NCBI GenBank assembly: GCA_019454835.1
Contig: JACFNP010000005.1
Span: 25,185 to 89,184 of the forward strand
DNA from: Rubellimicrobium sp.
GTDB lineage: Bacteria; Pseudomonadota; Alphaproteobacteria; Rhodobacterales; Rhodobacteraceae
Direction: 5' to 3'
Length of the DNA: 64,000 nt
Part shown: piece after piece, positions 25,310-34,150 of the stretch
Numbering within the stretch: position 1 is the first letter of the stretch
How the letters are laid out: each line of letters opens with the position of its first letter
Program-made: the position numbers and the translations under genes
The notes under the pieces: model-generated
What the model was told of the DNA's origin: nothing
Seen by the model: the letters and a program-made list of their open reading frames with translations, nothing else
Databases searched by the model: none

Positions 25310-26587
25310 TCAGCGCAGCCAGTGAAGCGGAACCAGAACCAGCGAGGGGAACATTACCAGCAGGAACAGCACGATGATATGCGCGAGAAGGAAAGGCCAG
25401 ACTCCGGTGATGACGCGGCCCATCGGCACCCGTGCGACGCCGCTGACCACGTTGAGGACCACGCCCACGGGGGGCGTCAGCAGGCCGATGCAGGTGTTCA
25501 TCACGAACAGCACCCCGAAATAGACCGGGTCGATCCCCGCCTGGCGGATGATCGGCATGAGAACCGGGGTCAGGATCAGGATGGTCGGCGTCAGGTCCAG
25601 CGAGGTGCTGACGATGAGGATCAGCACCATGATCATCATCAGCAGCAGCGTCGGGTGATCCATCACCGGCGCCAGCATCCGGATGATCTCGTTGGGGATA
25701 TTGGCCGAGGTGATGAGCCAGGCCGACACCAGCGCGCCCGACACCAGGAACATGATCGCCGCCGTGGTCTTGGCCGCGCTCAGCACCACGCGGTAGAGGT
25801 CGCGCGGTTTCAGTTCGCGGTAGACGAACAGGCCCACCAGCAGCGCATAGACCGCCGCGACGGCCCCGGCCTCGGTGGGCGTGAAGAAGCCGAAGCGGAT
25901 GCCGCCGAGGATGATGACCGGCATCATCAGCGCCCAGCCCGCGCGCACGGTCTCGCGGCCGCGCATCCGCCAGTTCTGCTTCGGCAGCACCTCGACCTTG
26001 TCGCGCCGCGCCACGATCATCCAGGCCGCGACCAGCCCCAGCCCCATGAGCAGGCCGGGCACCAGCCCGCCGATGAAGAGCTGGGTAATCGACACGTTGG
26101 CGGCGACGCCGAAGATGATGAAGGCGATCGACGGCGGAATGACCGGCGCCACCACGCCGCCCGCCGCGACCAGCCCCGCCGAGCGCGGCACGTCATAGCC
26201 CGCGTCGCGCATCATCGGGATCAGGATTGCCGCCAGCGCCGCCGAATCCGCCGCCGCCGACCCCGAGAGCGAGGCCATGATGACCGCCGCGATGATCGCG
26301 ACGATGCCGAGGCCCCCCTTCACATGGCCGGTGAAGGCGATGGCGAAGTTGATGATCCGCTTCGACAGCCCGCCGGTGTTCATCAGCTCGCCCGCGAGGA
26401 TGAAGAACGGGATCGCCAGCAGGATGAAGCTGTTGGCGCCGTCGATCATGTTCTGGGCGACGATCTGGGGGTTGAAGATCCCCATGTAGGTCATCAGGAC
26501 CACGCCGCAGAACATCAGCGCGAACGCCACCGGCACGCCGATGGCCATGGAGCCGAGCAGGGCGGCGAGAAAGACGAAGATGGTCAT
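25310..26587 (-). CDS. dctM: TRAP transporter large permease DctM
   Basis: 425 residues, very hydrophobic, with about twelve membrane segments and the family signatures (IPFFILAGELMNTGGLSKR, GSAAADSAALAAILIPMM, FVMNTCIGLLTPPVG). It is the ion-coupled transport subunit. Its ATG overlaps the dctQ stop by four bases, so the two subunits are translationally coupled. Confidence 0.92.
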   Translation of the reverse strand: MTIFVFLAALLGSMAIGVPVAFALMFCGVVLMTYMGIFNPQIVAQNMIDGANSFILLAIPFFILAGELMNTGGLSKRIINFAIAFTGHVKGGLGIVAIIAAVIMASLSGSAAADSAALAAILIPMMRDAGYDVPRSAGLVAAGGVVAPVIPPSIAFIIFGVAANVSITQLFIGGLVPGLLMGLGLVAAWMIVARRDKVEVLPKQNWRMRGRETVRAGWALMMPVIILGGIRFGFFTPTEAGAVAAVYALLVGLFVYRELKPRDLYRVVLSAAKTTAAIMFLVSGALVSAWLITSANIPNEIIRMLAPVMDHPTLLLMMIMVLILIVSTSLDLTPTILILTPVLMPIIRQAGIDPVYFGVLFVMNTCIGLLTPPVGVVLNVVSGVARVPMGRVITGVWPFLLAHIIVLFLLVMFPSLVLVPLHWLR

Positions 26588-27132
26588 TCGCCATGCCCCG
26601 CGACGCCTTCGGCGGCTTCGTAATCACCCACGAAGATGGCGATTTCCCGCTCGGTCACCCGACCGGCAAGGATGCGGGCCAGCCGCACCGCCGCGATGAT
26701 CGCGATGCAGCCCGCCGTGAAGAACGAGATGCCGTAGACGAGGATCATCGGCATCCCGCTGACCGGCGCCTTCACCGAGGCGTTGATCGGCGCCTGCAGC
26801 CAGGCGCCCCAGAACAGGATGACGACGCAGCCGAGGATGAGCGCGTTGCTCAGCCCCATGCAGATCACCCGCCCGCGCCGCCCGAACATCTTGACCAGCG
26901 TCTCGACGCCCATGTGGCCGTGTTCCTTGAAGGCGATGACCGCGCCGATGAAGGTCAGCCAGACGAAGAAGAACCGGCTCATTTCCTCGGAAATGACGAT
27001 GCCCGAATTGAACCCGTAGCGTAGCACGACATTCACGAACACCATGACCGACATGCCGGTGAGCAGCAGGACGAGGACGACCTCGACGATCTTGGTGCCG
27101 GCTTCGAGAAGCTGCGTCACGCGCCGCATCAT
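26584..27132 (-). CDS. dctQ: TRAP transporter small permease DctQ
   Basis: 182 residues with four membrane segments. The second segment carries the SEEMSRFFFVWLTFIGA motif typical of DctQ. It is the first gene of the leftward TRAP-SDR cassette and pairs with DctM. The 222-bp gap upstream must contain the cassette promoter, but I cannot identify convincing -35/-10 elements there. Confidence 0.88.
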   Translation of the reverse strand: MMRRVTQLLEAGTKIVEVVLVLLLTGMSVMVFVNVVLRYGFNSGIVISEEMSRFFFVWLTFIGAVIAFKEHGHMGVETLVKMFGRRGRVICMGLSNALILGCVVILFWGAWLQAPINASVKAPVSGMPMILVYGISFFTAGCIAIIAAVRLARILAGRVTEREIAIFVGDYEAAEGVAGHGE

Positions 27133-27307
27133 CGGCGCGCCCTGCGCGGCCCGGCCCGGTTGTCAGCGCGCATCACGGTCATGTCGCCCCCTGTGAGAGC
27201 GGCTGCCCATGCGGCCGCTCCGGTTCCTGTGTGGCATCCCGTGCCGATTTGCCGATATGGGACCAGAGCGGGGGCCGCTGTCAACGCCGCTGCCGCAGAT
27301 TCTTCTT

Positions 27308-27333
27308 GCGGCCCGCCCCGCCGGACGGGCCGC
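27308..27333 (-). terminator. Hairpin downstream of the TonB receptor gene
   Basis: Stem GCGGCCCG / CGGGCCGC (27308-27315 and 27326-27333) with a 10-nt loop, 22 bp after the btuB-like stop on the minus strand. The sequence after it is AAGAAGAAT rather than a T-tract, so termination strength is uncertain. Confidence 0.45.
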
Positions 27334-27354
27334 ACCACCCCGCCGGGGGCGATG

Positions 27355-29304
27355 TCAGAACGAGGTGCGGATACCGACGAACACCTGCCGCCCCGGCTGG
27401 TTGTAGCCCGCAGCGGTCTGGTAGTCGGTGTCGAACAGGTTCTCGACACGGAAGGTGGCCTCGGTGGCGTGGTCGAGCGCGTAGCTGAGGCTGGTGTTCA
27501 CGATGGTGTAGTCGGCGAGGGGGCCGTTCGGATCGACGCTGTCCGCCGCATGGCGCAGGGTCAGCGCGGTGGAAAGGCGTTCGGTCAGATCACCCTCGAC
27601 GCCGAGGGTGAGGGCATGGCGGGGAACGCGGGAGGCCGGGTTTGCGCCCCACTCGCTATGATCGGCAGCGTCCGTATAAGTGTAATTGCCGGACAGGCTC
27701 CAGCGCTGGCCGATAGGAGCGTGGCCGGAAAGTTCGACACCGCGGGAAGTCGTATAATCGCTGACCTGGACATAACAGTTGCAGCCTGTTCCCCACGGGG
27801 GGCCGCTCTCAAAGCCGATCCGGTCTTGAATGCGCATGTCGAAGACGGTCAGTTGAAGCGTGGCACCCGAGTCAAACTCGCGCTCTACCCCGAATTCCAA
27901 GCTGCGACTCGTCTCGGGCATCAGGTCTGCATTCCCATAGGGGCCGCTATACAATTCATACAGCGACGGTGCCCGGAAGCCGGTGCTCGCCACGCCGCGC
28001 AGGGTCCAGCCTTCGACCGGGCGCCACGCGGCTGCGATGCGGCCGGTGGCCTTGCCGCCGAACGTCTCGTGATCGTCGTGGCGCAGGGCGAAGGAGAGAT
28101 CGAGCGCGTCTGTTGGCGACCAGAGCGCCTCGGCATGAACGGCGCGGGTGGTCACCTGACCGCTGTTTGGCGGAATCCCGAAAGGTGAGCGGGTGTGGAA
28201 CGTCTCGCGGATATCCTCGTAACCCCAATTCATGGAAAGTGTATTGATCGCCTGCCAGCGGCCAAAGTAGGTCAGGCTGTCACGAGCGCCATCGAACCCG
28301 TATTGCTCGAAGGGGCTGGACACTTCCACGCGCTCGTTGGTCAGTCGCGCAAGCGCGAGTTCGTGGTGAACCGCGCCTGTTTCCAGTTCCGCGAACGCCC
28401 GCAAACCGCGCTGGTAGGAATGGGAATAAACGCCTGGTTCAGTTGGAGGAACAGTCACCCAAACACCGGTGCCCTCGCCATCGGCGTCCGTCTCTTCGTA
28501 ACGGTACCCGCCAATATCATACTCCCCGTAACTCTCCCGCCACAGGAAATTCGCCCCGACCCGCAGGGCATCCGTCACCTGCACCGCCCCATAGGCTGCC
28601 GCCGTGGTGATGTCGTAGCCGTCGTCCTCGAGGCCGCCCATCGTCACCCCGCCGAGATCCTGCGGCGCCATCGACGAAAACCCCCCGTCGCTCACCGTCC
28701 GGCTGGCCGAAAATGCCAGTTCCGCCCGCTCGTCCATAAACCCGGCGCCGATCTCGGCGGTGTGGGTGCTGGCGGTCCCGGTCTCGACCCGTGCCATCCC
28801 CGAGAACCCGTCGGAAGCAGGGCGCCAGGTGGTCACGTCGATGACGCCTGCAATCGCCTCGGAGCCGTAGAGCGCCGATTGCGAGCCGCGCAGCACCTCC
28901 ACCCGCGACAGGCCGCCGGTGCCCAATGTGTTGAAGTTGAACGAAAGCTGCGTGTTGGCGGTATCGGTCACGTCGAACCCGTCCAGCCGCGCGCCGACAT
29001 AGGCGCCCGACAGCCCCCGGATGCGCACCGTCGCGGTGGTGCCCGGCCCGCCGTTCGCGTCGAACGACACGCCCGGCTGCAGCGCCACGAGATTGCCGAA
29101 GGACAGCGCCCCCGAACGGCGGATGTCCGCGTCGGTCAGCACGCTCACCGAGGCGCCGGTGCGCGAGACCGCCACGGGTTCGCCGCTGGCGGTCAGGGTG
29201 ATCGTGTCGAGCAGGATGACATCGTCCGGCGCCTGCGCGATGGCCGCGCCGCACAGTCCGCCCGCAAATGTGGTGCCCAGAAGAAGGCGCAGGGTCATGC
29301 GCAT
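27355..29304 (-). CDS. btuB: BtuB-like TonB-dependent outer-membrane receptor
   Basis: 649 residues from the ATG at 29304 with a CCGGAGGG ribosome site. Signal peptide (about 1-24), a TonB-box-like DTITLTA, a plug domain of about 120 residues (DADIRRSGALSFGNLVALQPG, LRGSQSALYGSEAIAGVI) and a 22-strand barrel ending in Phe (VFVGIRTSF). Length and the TonB-box/plug pattern fit BtuB-type receptors. The cobalamin riboswitch in its leader gives strong independent support that it imports vitamin B12 or another corrinoid. No btuCDF or cobalamin-synthesis gene lies nearby. Confidence 0.88.
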   Translation of the reverse strand: MRMTLRLLLGTTFAGGLCGAAIAQAPDDVILLDTITLTASGEPVAVSRTGASVSVLTDADIRRSGALSFGNLVALQPGVSFDANGGPGTTATVRIRGLSGAYVGARLDGFDVTDTANTQLSFNFNTLGTGGLSRVEVLRGSQSALYGSEAIAGVIDVTTWRPASDGFSGMARVETGTASTHTAEIGAGFMDERAELAFSASRTVSDGGFSSMAPQDLGGVTMGGLEDDGYDITTAAAYGAVQVTDALRVGANFLWRESYGEYDIGGYRYEETDADGEGTGVWVTVPPTEPGVYSHSYQRGLRAFAELETGAVHHELALARLTNERVEVSSPFEQYGFDGARDSLTYFGRWQAINTLSMNWGYEDIRETFHTRSPFGIPPNSGQVTTRAVHAEALWSPTDALDLSFALRHDDHETFGGKATGRIAAAWRPVEGWTLRGVASTGFRAPSLYELYSGPYGNADLMPETSRSLEFGVEREFDSGATLQLTVFDMRIQDRIGFESGPPWGTGCNCYVQVSDYTTSRGVELSGHAPIGQRWSLSGNYTYTDAADHSEWGANPASRVPRHALTLGVEGDLTERLSTALTLRHAADSVDPNGPLADYTIVNTSLSYALDHATEATFRVENLFDTDYQTAAGYNQPGRQVFVGIRTSF

Positions 29305-29365
29305 GGTCGTACCCTCCGGTCGGGCGGCCCTGCCGCCCTGATGCGATCTGTTCCGGGGGTCCGAC

Positions 29366-29397
29366 CCGCCAGAACGGTGATGCGTCACCGCTGGCGG
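29366..29397 (-). promoter_or_regulatory. Hairpin between riboswitch and btuB start
   Basis: Nested stem: outer CCGCCAG / CTGGCGG (29366-29372, 29391-29397) and inner GGTGA / TCACC with loop TGCG. It lies between the riboswitch core and the ribosome site and could be part of the expression platform. There is no T-tract, so a translational mechanism or transcript stabiliser is more likely than a terminator. Confidence 0.45.
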
Positions 29398-29439
29398 ATA
29401 CCCGCCCTCCGCCACGCCCCGCGCGCGGCAGAAAGGGTG

Positions 29440-29625
29440 ATCGCTCCGGCAGGTCTCCTGGCTTCGCGGGTCGGGGCCTGGACGGGCCTTCCCAGGGGTG
29501 ATCCCCAGTGGCGTGTTCCGTCCATGCTCGCCGCTTACAGTTGCGGGGGCAGCCGCGGATTTGCACCGCGTTCCCTCTTTCCTCCGCCACCCCGAGGGGG
29601 GACGGAACCGAAGGCCCGCCTACGC
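29440..29625 (-). ncRNA. Cobalamin (B12) riboswitch
   Basis: On the minus strand the conserved cobalamin aptamer blocks occur in the right order: GGTGCAAATCC (29557-29567), GCCCCCGCAACTGT (29537-29550), the B12-box core GCCACTG (29506-29512), a GGGAAGG block, and GAAGCCAGGAGACCTGCC (29448-29465). It lies about 150 bp before the btuB-like start. Binding of adenosylcobalamin should repress receptor synthesis. The 5' limit is approximate. Confidence 0.93.
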
Positions 29626-29693
29626 TAGCGGTCCGGGTGGCGCTGTCAATGGTGCGGTTGCGCGTTAAGGGGGAATCGGGCGCGCGGCCTGAT

Positions 29694-29783
29694 CCGTCAT
29701 TGCGAGGAGCCGCAGGCGACGCGGCAACCCCGATGTTATGCGAGAGCGGTCGGGGTTGCTTCGGTTGCGCCTCGCAATGACGG
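29694..29783. repeat. CATTGCGAG palindromic repeat
   Basis: Full copy: CCGTCATTGCGAGG at the left, GGCAACCCCGAT and TCGGGGTTGC inside, CCTCGCAATGACGG at the right; the ends are perfect inverted repeats. It lies between the riboswitch promoter side and the stop of the ABC ATPase gene. Confidence 0.85.
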
Positions 29784-29854
29784 GGTTTGCGGGGGGGCGG
29801 TGCTGCGCCGACCCGTGCAGGGCAGTTTGCTCGATTGCCCCGTTGTGCTGCCCG

Positions 29855-30829
29855 TCACTCGACGAAATGACACCGCACCGCGCGCCCGCAGGCGAGGTTG
29901 CGCAGCTCCGGTGCCTCGGTCCGGCAGCGGGGCTGTTCCATGAAGCAGCGACCGGCCAGACGGCAGCGCGACGGGGGCGGGTCGACCGGGCCTTGCGGTT
30001 CGCCCTCCAGCGTGACCGGGGGGGCGCCGTCGCCGGGCAGTCGCGGCACCGCCGAGAGCAGCGCGCGCGTGTAGGGATGCTTCGGGTTCTCCCAGATGTC
30101 GGCGGCGGGGCCGGTCTCGACGATCTGGCCCAGGTACATGACCGCGATGCGCTGGCAGAGCAGCCGCACCACGTTCAGGTCGTGGCTGACGAACAGCAGC
30201 GCGACGCCCTGTTCGCGCCGCAGCCGGTCGAGCAGCCGCAGCACGCTCGCCTGCACCGACACATCCAGCGCCGACGCGGGTTCGTCGAGCACCAGCAGCC
30301 GCGGCCCGACCACCAGCGCGCGGGCGATGCCGACCCGTGCCCGCTGGCCCTCGGACAACTGGTGCGGCAGGCGGGCAAGCAGGTCGGCGGCCAGGCCGGC
30401 GGCCCCGGCGGCATCCTCGACGCGCCCGCGCAGGGCTGTGCGCGGCATCGGCCCGGACAGCAGCCGCGCCGGTTCGGCGATCAGCTCGAAGGCGGTCATC
30501 AGCGGATCGAGGCTTTCGGCCGGGTCCTGAAACACCATCTGGATCGCGCGGCGCTGCGCCGTGCGCGCGAACCGGGCCGCGCTGTCGCGGGTGATGTCGC
30601 GGCCGTCAAGGAACACCTGCCCCCAGGTCGGATCAAGCAGCCGCGCCAGCAGCCGCGCCAGCGTGGACTTGCCGCAGCCGGATTCGCCGACCAGCCCCAG
30701 CGCCTCGCCCGGTGCGATGGCCAGATCGACGCCGTCCACCGCATGAAGCACCGGCCTCGGGCCGAACAGGCCGTCGCGGGCAAGGCGGAAATGCCGGGTC
30801 AGGTTGCGGGCCTCGAGCAGCGCGGTCAT
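29855..30829 (-). CDS. Peptide/nickel-type ABC ATPase (DppF/OppF class)
   Basis: 324 residues from the ATG at 30829, which overlaps the stop of the preceding ATPase gene (ATGA). Walker A GESGCGKS at 48-55, Walker [13 protein letters not shown], and a C-terminal cysteine-bearing oligopeptide-transporter extension (CRLAGRC...[13 protein letters not shown]). The signature is LSEGQRAR instead of the usual LSGGQ, a conservative departure seen in some family members. Last gene of a four-gene cassette of two permeases and two ATPases that lacks its binding protein. Confidence 0.88.
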   Translation of the reverse strand: MTALLEARNLTRHFRLARDGLFGPRPVLHAVDGVDLAIAPGEALGLVGESGCGKSTLARLLARLLDPTWGQVFLDGRDITRDSAARFARTAQRRAIQMVFQDPAESLDPLMTAFELIAEPARLLSGPMPRTALRGRVEDAAGAAGLAADLLARLPHQLSEGQRARVGIARALVVGPRLLVLDEPASALDVSVQASVLRLLDRLRREQGVALLFVSHDLNVVRLLCQRIAVMYLGQIVETGPAADIWENPKHPYTRALLSAVPRLPGDGAPPVTLEGEPQGPVDPPPSRCRLAGRCFMEQPRCRTEAPELRNLACGRAVRCHFVE

Positions 30830-31794
30830 GGCGGGTTCCGGCAGGCGAGCAGGTGGCGGGGGGCGGCCTCGTGCAGCCCGAGCGGCCCTGGCGCGTCGCA
30901 GCGCGCGATCCGGCGCGGGCAGCGTTCGGCAAAGCGGCAGGGCGGCAGATCGGCGCGCCGCAGGTCGGGCAGGCGGCCGGGGATCGGCTGCAACTCGTTG
31001 ATGCTCCCGGCCAGCGCGGGGGCCGATGCCAGAAGCGCCCGCGTGTAGGGGTGGCGCGGCGCGGCGAGGATGGTGGGGGCGGGGGCGGTCTCGACCACAT
31101 GGCCCGCGTGCATGATCGCCAGCCGGTCGCAGGTCGCGGCCGCCAGCGCGAGGTCGTGGGTAATCAGCGCCACCGCCGTGCCGTTCTCGCGCGCAAGCGC
31201 GCGGATCAGCGCGATGATGGCCGCCTGTGTCGTCACATCGAGGCCGGTCGTGGGTTCGTCGGCGATCAGCAGCCCCGGACGGCAGGCCAGCGCCATGGCG
31301 ATGCTGATGCGCTGGCACTGGCCGCCCGACAGCTCGAACGGCCAGGCGCGGGCACGCCGCGCCGGGTCGGGGATGCCCACCCGGCGCAGGGCGTCCTCGA
31401 CGCGCCCGCGCAGCGCGTGCGCGGGCGGGCGGTCGTGGCGGGCGATGACATCGCCGATCTGGTCGCCGACCCGGCGGATCGGGTTCAGTGCCGCGCGCGG
31501 GTTCTGGAAGATGATCGCCGCCTCGCGGCCCCGCCAGCCGTCGCGGCGGCGCGGGTCCATGGCCAGCAGGCTTTCCCCCCGGAACAGGATGTCGCCGCCG
31601 GTGATCCGCGCCGCCGGATCGAGGATGCCCATGACGGCAAACGCCATCACCGACTTGCCCGAGCCGGATTCGCCGATGATGCCGGTGATCTCGCCCGGCG
31701 CGATGTCGAGCGAGACGTTTTCAAGCACGTGCACGGGGCCGTCCCCGGTCTCGAAATCGACGCCGAGGCCGCGAACCGACAGGAGCGCGTTCAT
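30826..31794 (-). CDS. Peptide/nickel-type ABC ATPase (DppD/OppD class)
   Basis: 322 residues from the ATG at 31794, overlapping the stop of the permease gene before it. Walker A GESGSGKS at 41-48, signature LSGGQCQR, Walker B LLIADEPTTGLD, and the C-terminal oligopeptide-transporter domain with CRFAERCPRRIARC. The N-terminal glycine/serine loop and the MGILD segment fit the DppD group. It drives the DppBC-like pair encoded upstream. Confidence 0.88.
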   Translation of the reverse strand: MNALLSVRGLGVDFETGDGPVHVLENVSLDIAPGEITGIIGESGSGKSVMAFAVMGILDPAARITGGDILFRGESLLAMDPRRRDGWRGREAAIIFQNPRAALNPIRRVGDQIGDVIARHDRPPAHALRGRVEDALRRVGIPDPARRARAWPFELSGGQCQRISIAMALACRPGLLIADEPTTGLDVTTQAAIIALIRALARENGTAVALITHDLALAAATCDRLAIMHAGHVVETAPAPTILAAPRHPYTRALLASAPALAGSINELQPIPGRLPDLRRADLPPCRFAERCPRRIARCDAPGPLGLHEAAPRHLLACRNPP

Positions 31795-32627
31795 GTCCGC
31801 AGCCTCGGGTCGAGCAGGTCGCGCAGCGCGTCGCCCAGCAGGTTGAAGGCCAGCACGGCCAGCATCAGCGCAAGGCCCGGAAAGGTGGCGATCCACCACT
31901 GGCCCGAGGCGATGAACCGCACGCCCTCGGCCACCATGATGCCCCATTCGGCGGCGGGCGGGCGCACGCCGAGGCCCAGAAACGACAGCCCCGCCGCGTT
32001 CAGCACCGCCCAGCCGAGGTTCACCGACCCCTGGATCACCAGCGGCGCGGCGATGTTCGGGACCAGATGGCGCATGAGGATGCGCCCGTCGCCCGCGCCG
32101 CCGACCCGCGCGGCCTCGACATAGCCCAGATCGCGGCGGAGCCGCACCTCGGCGCGGGCGAGGCGGATGTAGAAGGGCAGGTTCACGATGGCGGTGGCAT
32201 AGACGACATTGGCGACGCTGTTGCCCAGCGCCGCCACCAGCGCCATCGCCAGCACGAAAAGCGGGAAGGCCATCATCACGTCGACCAGCCGCGACACCAC
32301 CACATCCGCCCATCCGCCGCGATAGCCGATGAACGCCCCCATGATCGACCCCGCCACCATCGACAGCCCGACCGCGCCCGCCGCGATCAGCAGGTCCAGC
32401 CGTGCGGCCACCACCACGCGCGCAAGGATGTCGCGGCCGATCTGGTCGGTGCCGAACCAGTGCCGCGCCGACGGCGGCTGCAACATGGCCGCCGCGTCGG
32501 TGGCCAGCGGGTCGTGCGCGACCAGCAGCGGCCCGAAGGCGGCCGTCAGGCAGAGCAGCCCGAACAGCGCGAAACCTGCAAGATCAAGCGGGTTGCCCCG
32601 CGCGAGGTGCCGCGCGATCCGGGTCAA
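31791..32627 (-). CDS. Peptide/nickel-type ABC permease (DppC class), TTG start
   Basis: 278 residues. The only well-placed start is a TTG at 32627 that overlaps the TGA of the preceding permease gene (TTGA), matching the ATGA couplings elsewhere in the cassette. DppC features: an N-terminal membrane segment, FGTDQIGRDILARVV, and the loop VEAARVGGAGDGRILMRHLVPN. Ends with the family motif LLGDALRDLLDPRLR. The product pairs with the DppB-like permease. Confidence 0.85.
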   Translation of the reverse strand: MTRIARHLARGNPLDLAGFALFGLLCLTAAFGPLLVAHDPLATDAAAMLQPPSARHWFGTDQIGRDILARVVVAARLDLLIAAGAVGLSMVAGSIMGAFIGYRGGWADVVVSRLVDVMMAFPLFVLAMALVAALGNSVANVVYATAIVNLPFYIRLARAEVRLRRDLGYVEAARVGGAGDGRILMRHLVPNIAAPLVIQGSVNLGWAVLNAAGLSFLGLGVRPPAAEWGIMVAEGVRFIASGQWWIATFPGLALMLAVLAFNLLGDALRDLLDPRLRT

Positions 32628-33631
32628 CGCGCCGCCCTCGGGTCGATGAGGGCGGTGACGAGATCGGTGGCGAGGTTCACGGTGATGAACACCGCCGCCA
32701 TGACCAGCATGAACGCCTGCAACGGCGCGTAGTCGAGGTTGATGAGGCTGTCGATGGCGAAGGCGCCGATGCCGGGCCATGAAAACACCCGCTCGATCAG
32801 GACATTGGCGCCGAGCATGTAGGAAAAGGTCATCCCCATCGTGGTGGCGACCGGCACCATGGCGTTGCGCAGGGCATAGGTGACGATGATCGTCCTCCGC
32901 GACAGGCCCGCCGCGCGCGCCGTGCGGATGAAGTCGGCGCCCAGCGTGGCGATCATCGCGGCGCGGGTCATCCGGGTCAGCGGCGCCAGCGCGAACAGCG
33001 CCATCGCCGCCGCAGGCAGCGCCAGTTGGCGCAGCGCGGCGGCGAATGTCGCGCGCTCGCCCGCAAGCAGTGCATCGAGGGTCAGGAAGCCGGTGACCCG
33101 CTCGGGTTCGACCATGAACGGGGCGAGCCTGCCTGCGGGTTCGGGTGCTATTCCGGCAAAGACGTAGAAGGCGAAGATCAGCAGCAGCCCGGTCACGAAG
33201 CTGGGCAGCGACGCGCCCAGCGTCGCGATCAGCCGCGCCGCGTGATCGACCGGCGATCCGGGCCGCAGCGCCGCCGCGACCCCCAGTGGCAGCGCGATGG
33301 CTACCGCAAGGGCGAAGGCCGCCACTGTCAGTTCCGCCGAGGCGGGCAGCCTGCGCGCGAATTCCGCCGCGACGCTCTGCCCCGTGGCGACCGAGCGGCC
33401 GAGGTCGCCGTGCATCAGGTTGCCCAGATAGACGAGGAACTGGTCGCGCAGCGGCAGGTCGAGCCCGAGATGTTCGCGCACCGCCGCGATGTCGGCGGCG
33501 CTCATCGACGGGTTCGAGGCGAAGAACACCGCCGGATCGCCGGGCAGCACGCGGGTCAGCAGGAACGTCACCACCACGACGCCGAACAGCGTCGGGATGG
33601 CCGTCAGAAGCCGCCGCAGCACCATGCTCAT
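32624..33631 (-). CDS. Peptide/nickel-type ABC permease (DppB class)
   Basis: 335 residues, six membrane segments, DppB-type: N-terminal RRLLTAIPTLFGVVVVTFLL, LPGDPAVFFA, and the loop RTARAAGLSRRTIIVTYALRNAMVP. Its ATG overlaps the stop of a 21-codon ORF (33628-33693) that has a far better ribosome site than the permease itself, so permease translation may depend on reading that ORF. It is the first recognisable gene of a cassette without binding protein. Confidence 0.88.
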   Translation of the reverse strand: MSMVLRRLLTAIPTLFGVVVVTFLLTRVLPGDPAVFFASNPSMSAADIAAVREHLGLDLPLRDQFLVYLGNLMHGDLGRSVATGQSVAAEFARRLPASAELTVAAFALAVAIALPLGVAAALRPGSPVDHAARLIATLGASLPSFVTGLLLIFAFYVFAGIAPEPAGRLAPFMVEPERVTGFLTLDALLAGERATFAAALRQLALPAAAMALFALAPLTRMTRAAMIATLGADFIRTARAAGLSRRTIIVTYALRNAMVPVATTMGMTFSYMLGANVLIERVFSWPGIGAFAIDSLINLDYAPLQAFMLVMAAVFITVNLATDLVTALIDPRAAR

Positions 33632-33693
33632 GCCGCGCCGGGGCGGCGCCGCGACCGCGCATCGCGGCAGGGCATGGCCGGGGGCGACAGCAT
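33628..33693 (-). CDS. Possible 21-residue leader ORF upstream of DppB-like permease
   Basis: An ATG at 33693 lies 5 bases after a near-perfect GAGGAGG ribosome site (33699-33705 region). It opens a 21-codon ORF (MLSPPAMPCRDARSRRRPGAA) whose TGA overlaps the permease ATG. The permease has no good site of its own. This looks like translational coupling or a leader peptide; alternatively it is the scar of a lost binding-protein gene, which is normally found here. The peptide has no recognisable domain. Confidence 0.4.
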   Translation of the reverse strand: MLSPPAMPCRDARSRRRPGAA

Positions 33694-33818
33694 CGCATCC
33701 TCCTCTCGCGCGCCCGTGCGGGGGCGGCGGGTTCTCTCATACCGTGGCCGGGCAGGCGGGCAAAGCCCGCGTCGCCGAGGGGCAGGGGCGGAGTCGCGGG
33801 AGGTGACGGGGGGGACGG

Positions 33819-33908
33819 CGTCATTGCGAGGCGCAAGCCGAAGCAACCCCGACCTCTCGCCCGATGCCGTCGAGGTTGCCGCGTCGGCTGCGCCTCCTCG
33901 CAATGACG
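33819..33908. repeat. CATTGCGAG palindromic repeat (first of three in tandem)
   Basis: Full copy of the AACCCCGACC subtype (CGTCATTGCGAGGCG ... CCTCGCAATGACG). The preceding stretch 33694-33818 holds the upstream region of the ABC cassette, with no other feature I can support. Confidence 0.85.
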
Positions 33909-33917
33909 GTGGTTTGT

Positions 33918-34008
33918 CGTCATTGCGAACGAAGTGAAGCAATCCATGCCGGGCGCAACCCCCGGCCCCGTGGATTGCCACGTCGGCTTGCGCCTCCTCG
34001 CAATGACG
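33918..34008. repeat. CATTGCGAG palindromic repeat (second of three)
   Basis: Full copy of the other subtype: CGTCATTGCGAACGAAG, GAAGCAATCCATGCCGGG, an inner GC palindrome and GTGGATTGC, ending CCTCGCAATGACG. Confidence 0.85.
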
Positions 34009-34017
34009 GGGAGTGAT

Positions 34018-34107
34018 CGTCATTGCGAGGCGCAAGCCGAAGCAACCCCGACCGCTCTCGCAATGCCGTCGGGGTTGCTTCGTCGCCTTCGGCTCCTCGC
34101 AATGACG
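34018..34107. repeat. CATTGCGAG palindromic repeat (third of three)
   Basis: Full copy of the AACCCCGACC subtype, directly after the second copy with about 10 bp between them. It separates the divergent ABC cassette and the tetR-RND operon. Confidence 0.85.
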
Positions 34108-34150
34108 AGGTGTTCGCCCGCCCGCCGCGCGCGATACATATTGACGCCTC

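Noticed and set aside
29440..29625. Apparent coding frames on the plus strand across the riboswitch
   Set aside because: They only reflect GC-rich DNA; the conserved aptamer blocks on the minus strand explain the region.
33694..33947. N-terminal extension of the DppC-like permease frame reaching far upstream over the DppB-like gene
   Set aside because: The translation upstream of 32627 is Arg/Ala-rich and out of frame with the real DppB gene; the TTG at 32627 gives the correct family length.
33819..34107. Tandem CATTGCGAG copies considered as an insertion sequence or small RNA gene
   Set aside because: No transposase frame and the copies are only about 90 bp; treated as non-coding repeats.
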